A stretch of DNA of 64,000 nt from Nostoc sphaeroides (GCF_003443655.1 NZ_CP031941.1:3036501-3100500); one strand, 5' to 3'; shown: positions 18,937 through 28,248, counted from the stretch's first letter. A program made the numbers and translations. The notes: a model not told the origin generated them from the sequence alone.

Positions 18937-19035
18937 TAGTCATTGGTCATTGGTCATTGGTCATTGGTCATTAATCATTGGTCATTGGTCATTAAACAAA
19001 GGACAGATGACTAATGACAAATAGAATGACAAATA
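18934..19035. repeat. TCATTGG/TCATTAG heptamer array
   Basis: About nine TCATTGG-type units fill the gap between the permease and the TIGR03943 gene. The TIGR03943 start codon is the last ATG of the array. Confidence 0.9.
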
Positions 19036-19040
19036 GTTTT

Positions 19041-20108
19041 TTAAAAGACGTGCGAATTCAGAAAAAGGGTGAATACAAATGTCAATTGTGCTGCTATAGC
19101 AAATAAGTAAAAGATAGTTTTGGGCTTAAAAATAGATAACATCAAACCAACACTTTTGATGTCAATCATTGGGCCAAACACCAGAAATGCCAACAATGAA
19201 CCACTGCTAAAGGTTGAGGCAAAAGATAGTGCAAAGAAAGAATCGACTGTAGAACAAATTGACACCACTACTGCTAATATCAGCATGACCACAATTGAAG
19301 TAATCGGCCCAGCACCCAAACTGAGAATTAATTCACGGGGAGCTAGCACTTGAATAGCAGCAGCGATCGCACTTCCTAAAATCATCACTCCGCCTAATTC
19401 TCGTAATTCTTGGATGCTATTATCCACAACTAGGCGCAGTTTAGCTGCAAGCGGTTTATCGGAGTTAGACATTAACGTAGGCGGTACTAAATTTGGATCT
19501 ATCCGCAGAGGTATACCTGCTTTTCCTCCTAAGATATAAGTCCCCGATTGTAACAGATTCGGTATCGTTTCTTGCTGTTGTACTTCGTAACGTTTACCAC
19601 GGCGTTTAGTTTGTGGCTGCGCGGGCGGATTAAACTTCATATACCGAGCGATCGCAGGTTGGAGTATGGGATTTAAGTCCTTTTGAAAACTGAAAACAAA
19701 ACCGATAATTGTCGCAATTGCTAAAGAAAATACGACTCGTAAGACTACTATTTCTGGCTGATCTCGAAATGCTGTCCAAGTTGACCAAATTACAATTGGG
19801 TTAATTGTTGGTGCTGCTAGCAAAAAACCAATTGCGACTGGTGTGGGTACTCCCTGAATTAGGAACCGCCGCGCTACCGGTACATTCCCGCACTCACACA
19901 CCGGAAATAAAAAGCCAATCATGCTGCCAACTAAAGCACCCAGCAGAGGATTTTTGGGCATTTTTTCGACTAATTTGCGCTCATCAACAAAAAACAGCAG
20001 CAAACTGGAGAATAAAACCCCAAGAAGCAAAAAAGGCATCGCCTCGACTAGCAGACTTAGAAATATCGTAAAACCATTGTTCAGTTGATTCATGGGCGTC
20101 GCAGTCAA
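19041..20108 (-). CDS. DUF318/ArsP_1-type permease (YcgR-like)
   Basis: This 355-residue polytopic membrane protein has about eight hydrophobic helices and a central hydrophilic loop (about residues 150-230). Family motifs are FPVCECGNVPVARR and GFLLAAPTINPIVIWST in the first half, and a second-half counterpart around STVDSFFALSFAS. The family includes the organoarsenical permease ArsP and the YcgR group. The adjacent TIGR03943 gene points to the latter. The transported substrate is not known. Confidence 0.88.
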   Translation of the reverse strand: MTATPMNQLNNGFTIFLSLLVEAMPFLLLGVLFSSLLLFFVDERKLVEKMPKNPLLGALVGSMIGFLFPVCECGNVPVARRFLIQGVPTPVAIGFLLAAPTINPIVIWSTWTAFRDQPEIVVLRVVFSLAIATIIGFVFSFQKDLNPILQPAIARYMKFNPPAQPQTKRRGKRYEVQQQETIPNLLQSGTYILGGKAGIPLRIDPNLVPPTLMSNSDKPLAAKLRLVVDNSIQELRELGGVMILGSAIAAAIQVLAPRELILSLGAGPITSIVVMLILAVVVSICSTVDSFFALSFASTFSSGSLLAFLVFGPMIDIKSVGLMLSIFKPKTIFYLFAIAAQLTFVFTLFLNSHVF

Positions 20109-20788
20109 AAGCGGTTTTTAGTTTTAGGGTTCTGCCTAGTCATTGTATCGAAATGGGGATCAAAAGCAGTTCGGGAAAATTAAACATTATTTAAGTAGCA
20201 AGTTGTCTTTCGTTTCAAGTGGCGTTTAACCGCTATAAACCTTTGCTTCAGCCAATATAGTGATATTTACCTGAGTGCATTTACTGACGATAACCATTTC
20301 TAAGATTGTCTAAGTTCAGAAATTGTTCCGATCTAGAAAGCAAGTAGCTGCATAGATGATTTGAAATTACCACTTACAGTAATTTGCTAGATCAGATATT
20401 AGCTGTATTTTCATCAAGGATTCACTAGAGAACCCTGACAGTTATTCAACGATTGGGGTAGGCGTAGCCCGCACTTCGGCACGCTCAGTGACCATCGTAG
20501 ACATCGTTCTTGGTTGCTAACAGCATTGATTTTAGCTAGTTTTGGCAAAATTTTATCTAAGCTCGGGTTGATTTTTTACTATAAAAACTCTAAAAATGCA
20601 AGATTAAAGTTTAGCAAACATAGGTATTTGATTGGGGGCATTTTTGGCATTAGCGATCGCCTGACTTTCTACATGACGTGGAAAGTTGAGCGATAGCGAG
20701 TCAAAATCTCAGACAAGTATATCCCCGACAACTTTTAGGAAGTCGGGGATATAGTCTACTAGTTCACGATTATTTTGTCCGATCGCTG
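20109..20788. other. Gene-free gap
   Basis: I see no supported gene. The gap contains a dispersed repeat near 20457-20507 (GTAGGCGTAGCCCGCACTTCGG...) that matches about 8968-9022, and the terminator hairpin of the WD40 gene near the right edge. Confidence 0.65.
20719..20752 (-). terminator. Terminator hairpin after the WD40 gene
   Basis: An 11-bp perfect stem, ATATCCCCGAC / GTCGGGGATAT, lies just downstream of the WD40 stop on the reverse strand. No long U tract follows, so it may act as a terminator or as a 3'-end stabilising hairpin. Confidence 0.6.
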
Positions 20789-21853
20789 TCAATTACGTTT
20801 TAGTGGAGTTCCCCAAATCTTGATTTGTTGATCAAATCCACCACTAGCAAGAGTTTTACCATCAGGACTAAAAGCGATCGCACTCACCCAGTCTGTATGT
20901 CCACTCAGTGTATTTATTAACTCACCTGTAGTTAAATTCCACAATTTAATCCCATCTTTACCAGCACTAGCAAGGGTTTGCCCATCGGGATTAATGGCGA
21001 TCGCATTCACCCAGTTATTATGTCCTGTAAGGGTGCGGACTAATTCTCCAGTATTAATATTCCACAGTTTGACTGTGCGATCGCGGCTAGCAGTAACTAA
21101 CGTTTGTCCATCTGGTGTAAAGACCGCACTGCTAACAACATTATCATGAGCTACAAATTCACTGATTAATTTACCAGTACTCAAATTCCACAGCTTGATT
21201 ACACCCTTATTGTCACCACTAGCTAATATTTGCCCATGAGGACTAAGGGCTAGGGTATAAATCAAATTATCAAAACGTACTAGAGTACCAAGCGGGCGCT
21301 GCTGTACCAAATCCCATATCCGAATCCCATCTAAAGCTCCACTGATAAGAACTTTACTATCAGGAGACACCACTAAAGATAATACATTACTGGTATGTCC
21401 GACGAAAGATCGGCTAAATTTAAAATTTTTCAGGTTCCAGAGGTTAATCGTATTGTCATCACTACAGCTAGCCAGGGTTTGCCCATCTGGTGAAATCACT
21501 ACAGATTCTACGGCTGTTTGGTGTGCTTTGTTAATATTCCCTAACTTTTTCCCGTTTGCTGGGTTCCACAGGCGAATTACACCCTCATTTTCTGCGCCTC
21601 CACTCACCAGAACTTTGCTATCTGGACTGAAAGCGAGAGATTTAACACTTCCATTATGCCCTTTGAGTGTGTAAAGTAGTTGGGCATTAAAGCTGTTGGT
21701 AGTTTGGGAGTTTGGTGTTACCTCAATGGCAGCATGAGCTTCATGAATATAAAACCCTTGCCACGTAGTCACTGGAAGGGCAACAACTGCCATAAATGCC
21801 AGGATAATATACGGGCGTAGAAAATTACCCCCACCTCTTCCCTCACTACTCAC
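20789..21853 (-). CDS. Exported WD40-repeat protein
   Basis: This 354-residue protein has an N-terminal hydrophobic segment (about 13-30) that looks like a signal or anchor, then about seven WD40 repeats forming one beta-propeller. Repeats contain SPDGQTLAS-type turns and IKLWNL-type ends. WD40 propellers bind partner proteins and have no catalytic site. It has no obvious operon partner, and a hairpin follows the stop. Such proteins are numerous in filamentous cyanobacteria. Confidence 0.88.
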   Translation of the reverse strand: MSSEGRGGGNFLRPYIILAFMAVVALPVTTWQGFYIHEAHAAIEVTPNSQTTNSFNAQLLYTLKGHNGSVKSLAFSPDSKVLVSGGAENEGVIRLWNPANGKKLGNINKAHQTAVESVVISPDGQTLASCSDDNTINLWNLKNFKFSRSFVGHTSNVLSLVVSPDSKVLISGALDGIRIWDLVQQRPLGTLVRFDNLIYTLALSPHGQILASGDNKGVIKLWNLSTGKLISEFVAHDNVVSSAVFTPDGQTLVTASRDRTVKLWNINTGELVRTLTGHNNWVNAIAINPDGQTLASAGKDGIKLWNLTTGELINTLSGHTDWVSAIAFSPDGKTLASGGFDQQIKIWGTPLKRN

Positions 21854-21895
21854 ACTTTTTCCTCACTTTTATAGATACAATTACTCCATTGAACC

Positions 21896-22747
21896 TCACA
21901 CCACTAGAAGTGGCGTGATTCCTGCTTCAACGATCTCTGCCGGAAAATTTTCTTTAATTAACCGAGTTGACAGTTTGTGCAGAAAGTCATCTCTGAGATT
22001 CGTAATTCTAACGCAAGCACGAGCCAGCTTGATTTTCGCTTTGACTCGATTACTGCTGCCTTTTACACTGCGAGATAGTTTTTTATGGCATGAGCGTAAC
22101 TTACGAGTTTGAGTTCTGTAATATTTTGGGTTACCTACAACTTCACCGTCACTAGTAACGAGATAGGACTTAATTCCCAAATCCAAGGCAATATTCTGTG
22201 TAACAGTAGGATATTTCTCTATCTCTGTTTCGCACAAAATACTAGCAATATATTTGCCTGACAAGGTGCGAGTTACGGTAACGTTTACAAGCTTCCCGGT
22301 AATGTCCTGAGATTTATGAAACTTTACCCATCCTAACTTCGGAAGTTTTAAACGATTCTCGATTACCTGAATATTACCGTTGGTAAGATTCGTTTTGTAA
22401 GACTGCTTACAACCATGCTTCTTTTTGAACATGGGGAAGCCGACACCTTTTTTATTTTTAGACTTCTTCAAGTCAGTAAAAAAGTTTTTGTATGCTGTCT
22501 CTAAATTCTTGCGTGAGTTTTGCAGAGCAAATTTGTCTACTTCCTTTAACCACTCAATTTCTTTCTTGAGTATAGTTAGCTGCTGGCTGCAAGCATTGTA
22601 GTTTAAAGTCTTCTGCTCCGTGGCATATAACTCTTGTTTTAGTGCCAAAAAGCGGTTATACACATATCTTGCACAACCAATTGTCTTGTTAATTAAGACT
22701 TGTTGGTTGTGGTTAGGAATAAGTGTAACTTTAAACGCTCTCTGCAT
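21896..22747 (-). pseudogene. TnpB (IS200/IS605-type), truncated or internally deleted
   Basis: The ORF starts as a normal TnpB: an MQRAFKVTLIPNHNQ helix-turn-helix, then RuvC-I with D189 in IALDLGIKSYLVTSDG. At 283 residues it is well short of the usual 370-400. RuvC-II, the CxxC zinc ribbon and RuvC-III are absent. The chain ends EIVEAGITPLLVV soon after the bridge region, so it cannot be an active RNA-guided nuclease. A CCACTAGAAGTGG hairpin at the 3' end may be the right transposon end. No tnpA is nearby. Confidence 0.85.
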
Positions 22748-22748
22748 T

Positions 22749-22852
22749 TATAGGACTCCGATTTGATTTCTGAAAATATACTGAGACTGAAAAGCCCGTT
22801 TTATCAGGGTTTTATCTGAAATCTTGTTCAGAAATCAGATATGAGTCCTATA
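22749..22852. mobile_element. Palindromic element abutting tnpB
   Basis: TATAGGACTC at 22749 is matched by GAGTCCTATA ending at 22852, and the similarity extends inward through TGATTTCTGAA / TTCAGAAATCA. The element is 104 bp and non-coding. It begins one base upstream of the tnpB start codon. Confidence 0.65.
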
Positions 22853-22923
22853 TGTTTTAATATTTTGCTACAATGATTTTACCATAATACACAAGCATCT
22901 AAATATAGAAATATGGATCGCCT

Positions 22924-22955
22924 AACTCATGACTTGAAGTCACGAGTGTGCGGCT
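22924..22955. repeat. Possible IS605-type end hairpin
   Basis: CTCATGACTT/GAAGTCACGAG forms an imperfect foldback (9 of 10 bp), placed where the left end of the TnpB element would be expected. IS200/IS605 ends are hairpins rather than inverted repeats, which fits, but the exact end is not determined. Confidence 0.4.
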
Positions 22956-23002
22956 TGCAGAAATCAATTTTGCAGAGTTATTAAGTAATAACTCTGCACT
23001 TC

Positions 23003-23299
23003 CTAAAGAGGTGGTTTTTTCTTAGAAACGCTTAACATTGGTAAAGGCGCACTAGAAGAACGAGAGGGCAAATAATGTTGCACTACAGGCTCCTCTGGTA
23101 GAGGACGACGCTGCTGGAAACGCCACAACTTAAAACCTAGCGCTATCCCTGTTGTTCCCAAACCAAAAGCGAACAACGACCAGCTATCATTCAATCCGCC
23201 AATCAAGGCATCTATAGCGCCCATCGTAATCAATATACTGATTAGTGGCTCTTTTCGGTAGGTTGACTTCAAAAAACGAGGTAATACAGCATTCATCAC
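23003..23299 (-). CDS. Small membrane protein, hypothetical
   Basis: This 98-residue protein has two hydrophobic segments (about 20-35 and 42-58) joined by a short loop, and a Pro/Ser/Lys-rich basic C-terminal tail. I recognise no family. Two adjacent ATG codons start it; either could be used. It is a stand-alone gene on the reverse strand between the TnpB remnant and the HLIP gene. Confidence 0.55.
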   Translation of the reverse strand: MMNAVLPRFLKSTYRKEPLISILITMGAIDALIGGLNDSWSLFAFGLGTTGIALGFKLWRFQQRRPLPEEPVVQHYLPSRSSSAPLPMLSVSKKKPPL

Positions 23300-23666
23300 A
23301 GCTTGGTTGGTTCCAGTTCACCTTTTGTGTATATTTACCAAGAATACCTCACCCGGAATTTGCCTTTCTCATCCAAGGCAGCTACTAATATATGATTTTC
23401 TTTAGTAGGGGAGGAATTGGACTCATTAATCGCCTTGTATATACTAGTTGCAAGTCTATAATATTTATATCAGTAATAAAATAAATATTTCGATTCCTCT
23501 CTTACTTACATTCTAGGTCAAGAATTTACGAATAAGTCTAATTAAAGTATTTAGGGCGAAGTACTTGGCTATTAATTGTTAAAGTCAAAACCAACTGGTT
23601 GTTCCAGCTGGTTGAAACTCTTTTAACTACTAGCTTACAACTTCTAGCTTGTGCTTGTGGGTGGCA
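23300..23666. other. Gap with the HLIP terminator only
   Basis: Apart from the hairpin at 23587-23613, I see no gene, repeat family or regulatory motif in this A+T-rich stretch. Confidence 0.6.
23587..23613 (-). terminator. Terminator of the HLIP gene
   Basis: On the reverse strand AACCAGCTGG / CCAGTTGGTT forms a stem (one mismatch) followed by TTTTGACTTT. It lies about 55 bp downstream of the HLIP stop. Confidence 0.6.
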
Positions 23667-23837
23667 CTACTTCAGACCTAGCCATGATAGCACCCCTTGA
23701 TTGGTTGTATATTCAATCACCAGCAGCAAAGCGAAGCCAATCATTGCAGCTCGACCATTCAAGCGTTCAGCATATTCATTAAAGCCAAATTTAGGCTCTT
23801 CTAGTTTAGGTGTAATCGTTGGTTGTGTTTGTGTCAT
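23667..23837 (-). CDS. hli: High-light-inducible protein (HLIP/SCP)
   Basis: This is a one-helix chlorophyll a/b-binding family protein. The diagnostic segment is AERLNGRAAMIGFALLLVIE, with the ExxNGRxAM chlorophyll-binding motif in a single membrane helix, and a C-terminal NQGVLSWLGL. HLIPs bind chlorophyll and carotenoid, often as dimers, and quench energy during photosystem II assembly or light stress. I chose the ATG at 23837 (56 residues). An upstream methionine at 23861 would add eight residues. A terminator hairpin follows. Confidence 0.93.
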   Translation of the reverse strand: MTQTQPTITPKLEEPKFGFNEYAERLNGRAAMIGFALLLVIEYTTNQGVLSWLGLK

Positions 23838-23904
23838 TTTTAAGAAACCTTTTTTCGGCAAACGGGACTTGATTTTAGACTTCGCAGCATCTGATTTTTC
23901 ACGG

Positions 23905-24012
23905 TGGAAAACCTCACTTCTATTTCTCTCTTCCTTTAAGGAGAGAGACTTTGAACTTTCCCCTCATCGGGAAAAGAGTTAGGGGGTTAGATTTTTCTTG
24001 GGTTTTTCCAGA
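23905..24012. repeat. Dispersed repeat shared with 38452-38556 (inverted)
   Basis: It contains CTCTCTTCCTTTAAGGAGAG and a TTCCCC/GGGGAA-like hairpin, then TTAGGGGGTTAG. The reverse complement of this arrangement occurs downstream of metH. Ends are not sharply defined. Confidence 0.6.
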
Positions 24013-24320
24013 TAACGTGAAAAGTTAGGGTAGCTTAAAAGCTGATTGCAGTGCTTGAATGTCAAGATGATTTGATAAATTCAGCAAAAGCTTCCTGTAG
24101 GGAGCTATACAATCGCTCTTTTAATAAATTGTTACTATTCTTTATATATTGTATAAATACTGGGGCAATAGTCAAGGGTAAGAGTTTGGGGCTACTCAGA
24201 TTAAATTGAGAAACTTAGGACACAGATTAAATATCTCTAATACAGCTATCTGTAATAGATCAGTAGCCAGCTTGAAATTCACAGGCTACAGTTAAACAAA
24301 AAAATTATCAGAGGCGATAT

Positions 24321-25412
24321 ATGGAAATTGGCGTTCCCAAGGAAAATAAAGATCAAGAATTTCGGGTAGGTTTAAGTCCTTCTAGTGTGCGGGTGCTGCG
24401 GGAAAATAATCATAGCATCTTTGTCCAGACGCAAGCAGGTAATGGTGCTGGATTCTCAGATGACGACTACAGAAGTGCTGGAGCCGAGATTGTCCCCACA
24501 TCAGAAATGGCTTGGAATCGGGAATTAGTTGTAAAAGTCAAAGAGCCTCTGACATCAGAGTATAATTTTTTGCAGAAAGGGCAGATATTATTTACTTATT
24601 TACACTTAGCAGCCGATCGCAAACTGACAGAGCATTTAATTGATTGTGGCACAACTGCGATCGCCTACGAAACTGTAGAACAACCTGGTGCTAACAGACT
24701 ACCCTTGCTCACCCCCATGAGCGTGATTGCCGGTCGGCTAGCAGTACAATTTGGGGCGAGATTCCTAGAACGTCAGCAAGGTGGTAGAGGAGTTCTTTTA
24801 GGTGGTGTCCCTGGAGTTAAACCAGGCAAAGTAGTAATTTTAGGTGGCGGCGTTGTCGGCACAGAAGCAGCTAAAATTGCTGTAGGTATGGGTGCGATCG
24901 TCCAGATTTTAGATGTGAGTGTCGAGCGCTTATCTTACTTAGAAACCCTATTTGGCTCTAGAGTCGAATTGGTTTACAGCAACTCTGCTCATATTGAAGC
25001 CGCCGTTAAAGAAGCTGATTTGCTCATCGGTGCAGTTTTAGTATTGGGACGGAGAGCGCCAATACTAGTATCCCGCGAATTGGTCAAACAAATGCGTCCT
25101 GGTTCTGTAATAGTTGATGTAGCCGTTGACCAAGGCGGTTGTATAGAAACTTTACACCCGACATCTCACACAAATCCGGTATACGTTGAAGAGGGCGTAG
25201 TGCATTATGGCGTTCCCAATATGCCAGGTGCAGTACCTTGGACAGCAACCCAGGCACTCAATAATAGTACATTACCTTATGTTGTCCAGTTGGCGAATTT
25301 TGGAATTATGGCACTGGAAGTTAACCCAGCATTAGCTAAGGGTGTGAATGTGCAGAACCATCGCTTAGTACATACTGCTGTGCAAGAGGTATTCCCTGAT
25401 TTGGTAAATTAG
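24321..25412 (+). CDS. ald: Alanine dehydrogenase
   Basis: NAD-dependent oxidative deamination of L-alanine to pyruvate and ammonium. The 363-residue chain begins [20 protein letters not shown]. It has substrate-site residues in VKVKEPL (Lys) and YLHLAADR (His), the Rossmann motif [22 protein letters not shown], and the C-terminal motif [17 protein letters not shown]. Length is normal. A GAGG site lies just upstream of the ATG. In filamentous cyanobacteria this enzyme supports growth of diazotrophic filaments. It stands alone. Confidence 0.96.
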   Translation: MEIGVPKENKDQEFRVGLSPSSVRVLRENNHSIFVQTQAGNGAGFSDDDYRSAGAEIVPTSEMAWNRELVVKVKEPLTSEYNFLQKGQILFTYLHLAADRKLTEHLIDCGTTAIAYETVEQPGANRLPLLTPMSVIAGRLAVQFGARFLERQQGGRGVLLGGVPGVKPGKVVILGGGVVGTEAAKIAVGMGAIVQILDVSVERLSYLETLFGSRVELVYSNSAHIEAAVKEADLLIGAVLVLGRRAPILVSRELVKQMRPGSVIVDVAVDQGGCIETLHPTSHTNPVYVEEGVVHYGVPNMPGAVPWTATQALNNSTLPYVVQLANFGIMALEVNPALAKGVNVQNHRLVHTAVQEVFPDLVN

Positions 25413-25551
25413 ATTTTTGTAAATTTAGATTAACAATAGTTCCTCGAAAACCCCACCCCTAACACCTCCCCGCAAGCGAGGAGGTGAAAGTTGGTGCTAA
25501 ATTGCACCAACTTTATGAATAACTACAAAAATTCTTAAGATAGTTATAGAG

Positions 25552-25687
25552 CAATACGGTTCAGTTAAAGCCAAAAACCTTGATACACGTAGGTTGGGTT
25601 GAGGAACGAAACCCAACATTTGGCGGGTTTGTTGGGTTTCGCTGTCGCTCAACCCAACCTACAATTTTCCTTAACTGAACCGTATTG
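25552..25687. mobile_element. CAATAC-type MITE, copy 3 (136 bp)
   Basis: The perfect 17-bp terminal repeats CAATACGGTTCAGTTAA and TTAACTGAACCGTATTG are flanked by a perfect 10-bp direct repeat, AGTTATAGAG, at 25542-25551 and 25688-25697. The interior shares the GTAGGTTGGGTTGA dyad with copy 2. The right terminal repeat encodes the last residues and stop codon of the DUF4276 gene. Confidence 0.88.
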
Positions 25688-26378
25688 AGTTATAGAGTTT
25701 GCGAAATAAAGGACATCTTCGTTGAACTTCATCTGGTCGGATGTCTTGTAATAGTGCCGGGGTATGCAATCCTTTAGAATAACGTGTTGAAAGGCTATCA
25801 AATTCAGCTAAAACACTTGAATCAACTAGTGCCTGTGATAGCTTTTCTCGACAACAATCTCTATCTTCATCATATTCACTAAATGATTCTGGTTCATTAA
25901 AAGGAATATTTTTTTCTTGACTAAGCCAGTAACGCATCCGCTCGTGTCTACCTCGAAAATCTGGATGTCTAGCTATTGAGTTATTCCAATCTGCAATAAT
26001 CCAAGCTTCCAGTTCAGGAGCAGCAAACACAACAAGTTTATTAAAATCAGCACATTCTGGTATAGTTGATATCGCATCTAAGATTTTATTTTCTTGAAGC
26101 TCTGGCGTGCGGCAATCTAAATCGTCAAACACTAAAATTAGATTACATTTATTTGGTTCACATCTTAAGGCAATAGGTAGTTCCCTAATGATTTGCTCAA
26201 TTAAGCTTTGACCTGTTCTGCCATAACTATTTCCCCTACCAGGTTTAGGCCCAGGTTTTTGACGAGCTGGTGTTTTTCGTTCAAATTTGCAATTAGAAAA
26301 ATTTTGTTCTAAAAAAGGGATTAATCCTCTAACTTCAGCTTCCCCACCACCAGCAAAAACCCATACTACCACGGCCAT
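25671..26378 (-). CDS. DUF4276 (Toprim-like) protein
   Basis: This 235-residue protein begins MAVVVWVFAGGGEAEV (E13). It has an acidic cluster, LILVFDDLDC (D85, D86, D88), and a typical AAPELEAWIIADW segment. The E...DxD layout matches the Toprim-like DUF4276 group, often encoded next to AAA ATPases. Its start overlaps the ATPase stop by 13 bp, so the two are translationally coupled. The last residues (S-I-R-F-S) and the stop are supplied by a MITE. The uninterrupted frame would have ended Y-L-K-N-F-C-S-Y-S. Nuclease activity is inference. Confidence 0.75.
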   Translation of the reverse strand: MAVVVWVFAGGGEAEVRGLIPFLEQNFSNCKFERKTPARQKPGPKPGRGNSYGRTGQSLIEQIIRELPIALRCEPNKCNLILVFDDLDCRTPELQENKILDAISTIPECADFNKLVVFAAPELEAWIIADWNNSIARHPDFRGRHERMRYWLSQEKNIPFNEPESFSEYDEDRDCCREKLSQALVDSSVLAEFDSLSTRYSKGLHTPALLQDIRPDEVQRRCPLFRKLYNSIRFS

Positions 26379-27673
26379 CCTCCAATACTGGGGTCGCCAA
26401 CACGATATAAATCACCTAATTGCCATCCTTCTTCTAATTTTTGATTTAGCATTTCTTTGGAGAGTGTTTTGATGGAGAAATGTGTTTTATCTTCTGAAGC
26501 AAAACAAAAAACATTCTCTAAACAATCCGTGAAATGATCTAAAAGATCGGGACTATGTGTGGTGATAATTAATTGGGTTTTCGCGGCAGCTTTTTTAATC
26601 CACTCTGCTAAAATTGGCATCCACGATATGTGCAATCCTAATTCTGGCTCATCAATGACTAGCAATGAAGGAAGAACTGGAGAATGCAATATAGTAGCCC
26701 AACAAAGCATTCTGACAGTTCCATCTGACATTTCATTTAGATAAAAAGCTTCCTTAATATCATGAAAATACCATTCTACAGTCAGAGACAAGCGACCAGA
26801 ACGTATAGGTCTTAGACGACGAGTTTTTGGTAAAATCGACTTCATTGCCTTGTTTATGCTCTCCTCGAAGTCGATATCTTGCTGAGTCAAATTATCTAAA
26901 ACTAGTGGTAAATTATCTCCAGATGAAGATAGATAAATATCACTTCCTCCTATTTTAGGTTCTGCCGTTCTAATTTGATTTAAATCCATATTGTTGGCAT
27001 TGTAAAATTGCCATTTGGAAATAAATTCAACAAGGTCTCTTCTAATTCTGAAAACAGGTGTGCTTTCGGGAGGATATTGGCTATATTCAAGCAGCCGAGG
27101 AATAGCAGAAAGCCCCAAAGAATTGGTATCTATATTATCTAAAGGTTCAAAATGAGTGCTGGAATTTTGTCCGGGACTATCATAAACTGAGACAGCGCCT
27201 TTGCCCGCTTCCCTGTCATGAAACTTATAATAATAGAAAGGTCTTGATGAAGCTGGTTCATGTAAATCTTCTCCGCTATATAAACATTCTTCGGAAATAC
27301 TAACTCTTGGTTGGTTTTTGTCAACATAAATCTTCAAATCAAGAATTCCATTGTTTTTTCCGGGAGTACCAGTTTGAGAAAATTGTGAAAAACAATAAGC
27401 AAGTGTTACTACAGCAGGGCTTGCTACACTGCCATCTAAAATTCGATTAGCACCAATTTGAGTAACTGCATTTTCAAAACTACTAACACCGCGACTTTCG
27501 TCAGGAATTGTAGTTAAGCTATCTTTTAAAAATTTCAAACAACTGATAAAGTTGCTTTTTCCTGAACCGTTTGAACCTATAAATATATTGAGTTTTTTTA
27601 GCTCAACTACTTGATCTAAAGACAGATTTTTATAATTTTTGCTAGCAACAAAACGAAGTAGTGGTTGATTCAT
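26366..27673 (-). CDS. AAA family (ABC-type, AAA_21-like) ATPase
   Basis: This SMC/RecF-like ATPase has Walker A GSNGSGKS (residues 33-40), a signature-like EMSDGTVRM, Walker B LLVIDEPELGLH and the H-loop IITTHSPDLL. A long insert (about 80-310) separates the two halves. The ATG at 27673 gives 435 residues. A TTG at 27697 that overlaps the Uma2 stop would add eight. Single-chain ATPases of this kind pair with Toprim or RloB-type nucleases in OLD/PARIS-like defence systems. The adjoining DUF4276 gene suggests such a pair. Confidence 0.85.
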   Translation of the reverse strand: MNQPLLRFVASKNYKNLSLDQVVELKKLNIFIGSNGSGKSNFISCLKFLKDSLTTIPDESRGVSSFENAVTQIGANRILDGSVASPAVVTLAYCFSQFSQTGTPGKNNGILDLKIYVDKNQPRVSISEECLYSGEDLHEPASSRPFYYYKFHDREAGKGAVSVYDSPGQNSSTHFEPLDNIDTNSLGLSAIPRLLEYSQYPPESTPVFRIRRDLVEFISKWQFYNANNMDLNQIRTAEPKIGGSDIYLSSSGDNLPLVLDNLTQQDIDFEESINKAMKSILPKTRRLRPIRSGRLSLTVEWYFHDIKEAFYLNEMSDGTVRMLCWATILHSPVLPSLLVIDEPELGLHISWMPILAEWIKKAAAKTQLIITTHSPDLLDHFTDCLENVFCFASEDKTHFSIKTLSKEMLNQKLEEGWQLGDLYRVGDPSIGGWPW

Positions 27674-27693
27674 AGGATTTAAAAAAGTCTCTT

Positions 27694-28248
27694 TCAACTT
27701 AACAATTCGTCTACAGCTACACTAAAACCTAACAATACTTTTTGAGTACTAACCACATCACCAGCTTTAAACCCCAAAACCTGATTATCAGTCATTACAA
27801 AAACTAATCGACTTTCAGGAAATACTAGCCAAATTTCCTCGCAACCAGACTGTAAATACTCCTGGGCTTTCAAAAATAACTCTTCAGCTAAATCAGTGGG
27901 TGAAACTATCTCAGCAATCAACGGAAAACTCTGTGGCAAAGTGGGAACATCACCAAACTCAGCTACCAACTGAGGTGTCAAATAAGCCACATCAGGACGA
28001 CGACCCTTTTTATATGTACGACAAGGTACTTCAGTATAAACTTTCCCACCTTGTTGATTGGAGTTGATATAACTTCTCCAATAAAAGTAAAGATTGCCTT
28101 CAATTTCACTATGTTTTAATGTCATCCCTGTTTTTTCTACTAGTTGCTCATCTACCCACTCCATCCCGTCTGGAGGATTTGCCATGAAGTCTTCTAAAGA
28201 GAGGATTTCCGGTACGGATACAACATCATTGTATTTTGAAACTAACAT
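27694..28248 (-). CDS. Uma2 family endonuclease-like protein (1)
   Basis: This 184-residue protein of the Uma2/DUF820 family (PD-(D/E)xK fold) is very common in filamentous cyanobacteria. Visible motifs are the N-terminal DGMEWVDEQLVEK, RRPDVAYLTP with the catalytic Asp, PLIAEIVSPTD with the ExV strand, and SGCEEIWLVFPESR. Biological targets are not established. Its stop overlaps the alternative start of the AAA ATPase, so these genes are probably one transcript. Whether it belongs functionally to the ATPase pair is unknown. Confidence 0.85.
   Translation of the reverse strand: MLVSKYNDVVSVPEILSLEDFMANPPDGMEWVDEQLVEKTGMTLKHSEIEGNLYFYWRSYINSNQQGGKVYTEVPCRTYKKGRRPDVAYLTPQLVAEFGDVPTLPQSFPLIAEIVSPTDLAEELFLKAQEYLQSGCEEIWLVFPESRLVFVMTDNQVLGFKAGDVVSTQKVLLGFSVAVDELLS

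Noticed and set aside
20514..20696. 60-codon plus-strand ORF
   Set aside because: It begins inside a dispersed repeat, has no ribosome-binding site, and its composition looks like translated A+T-rich spacer.
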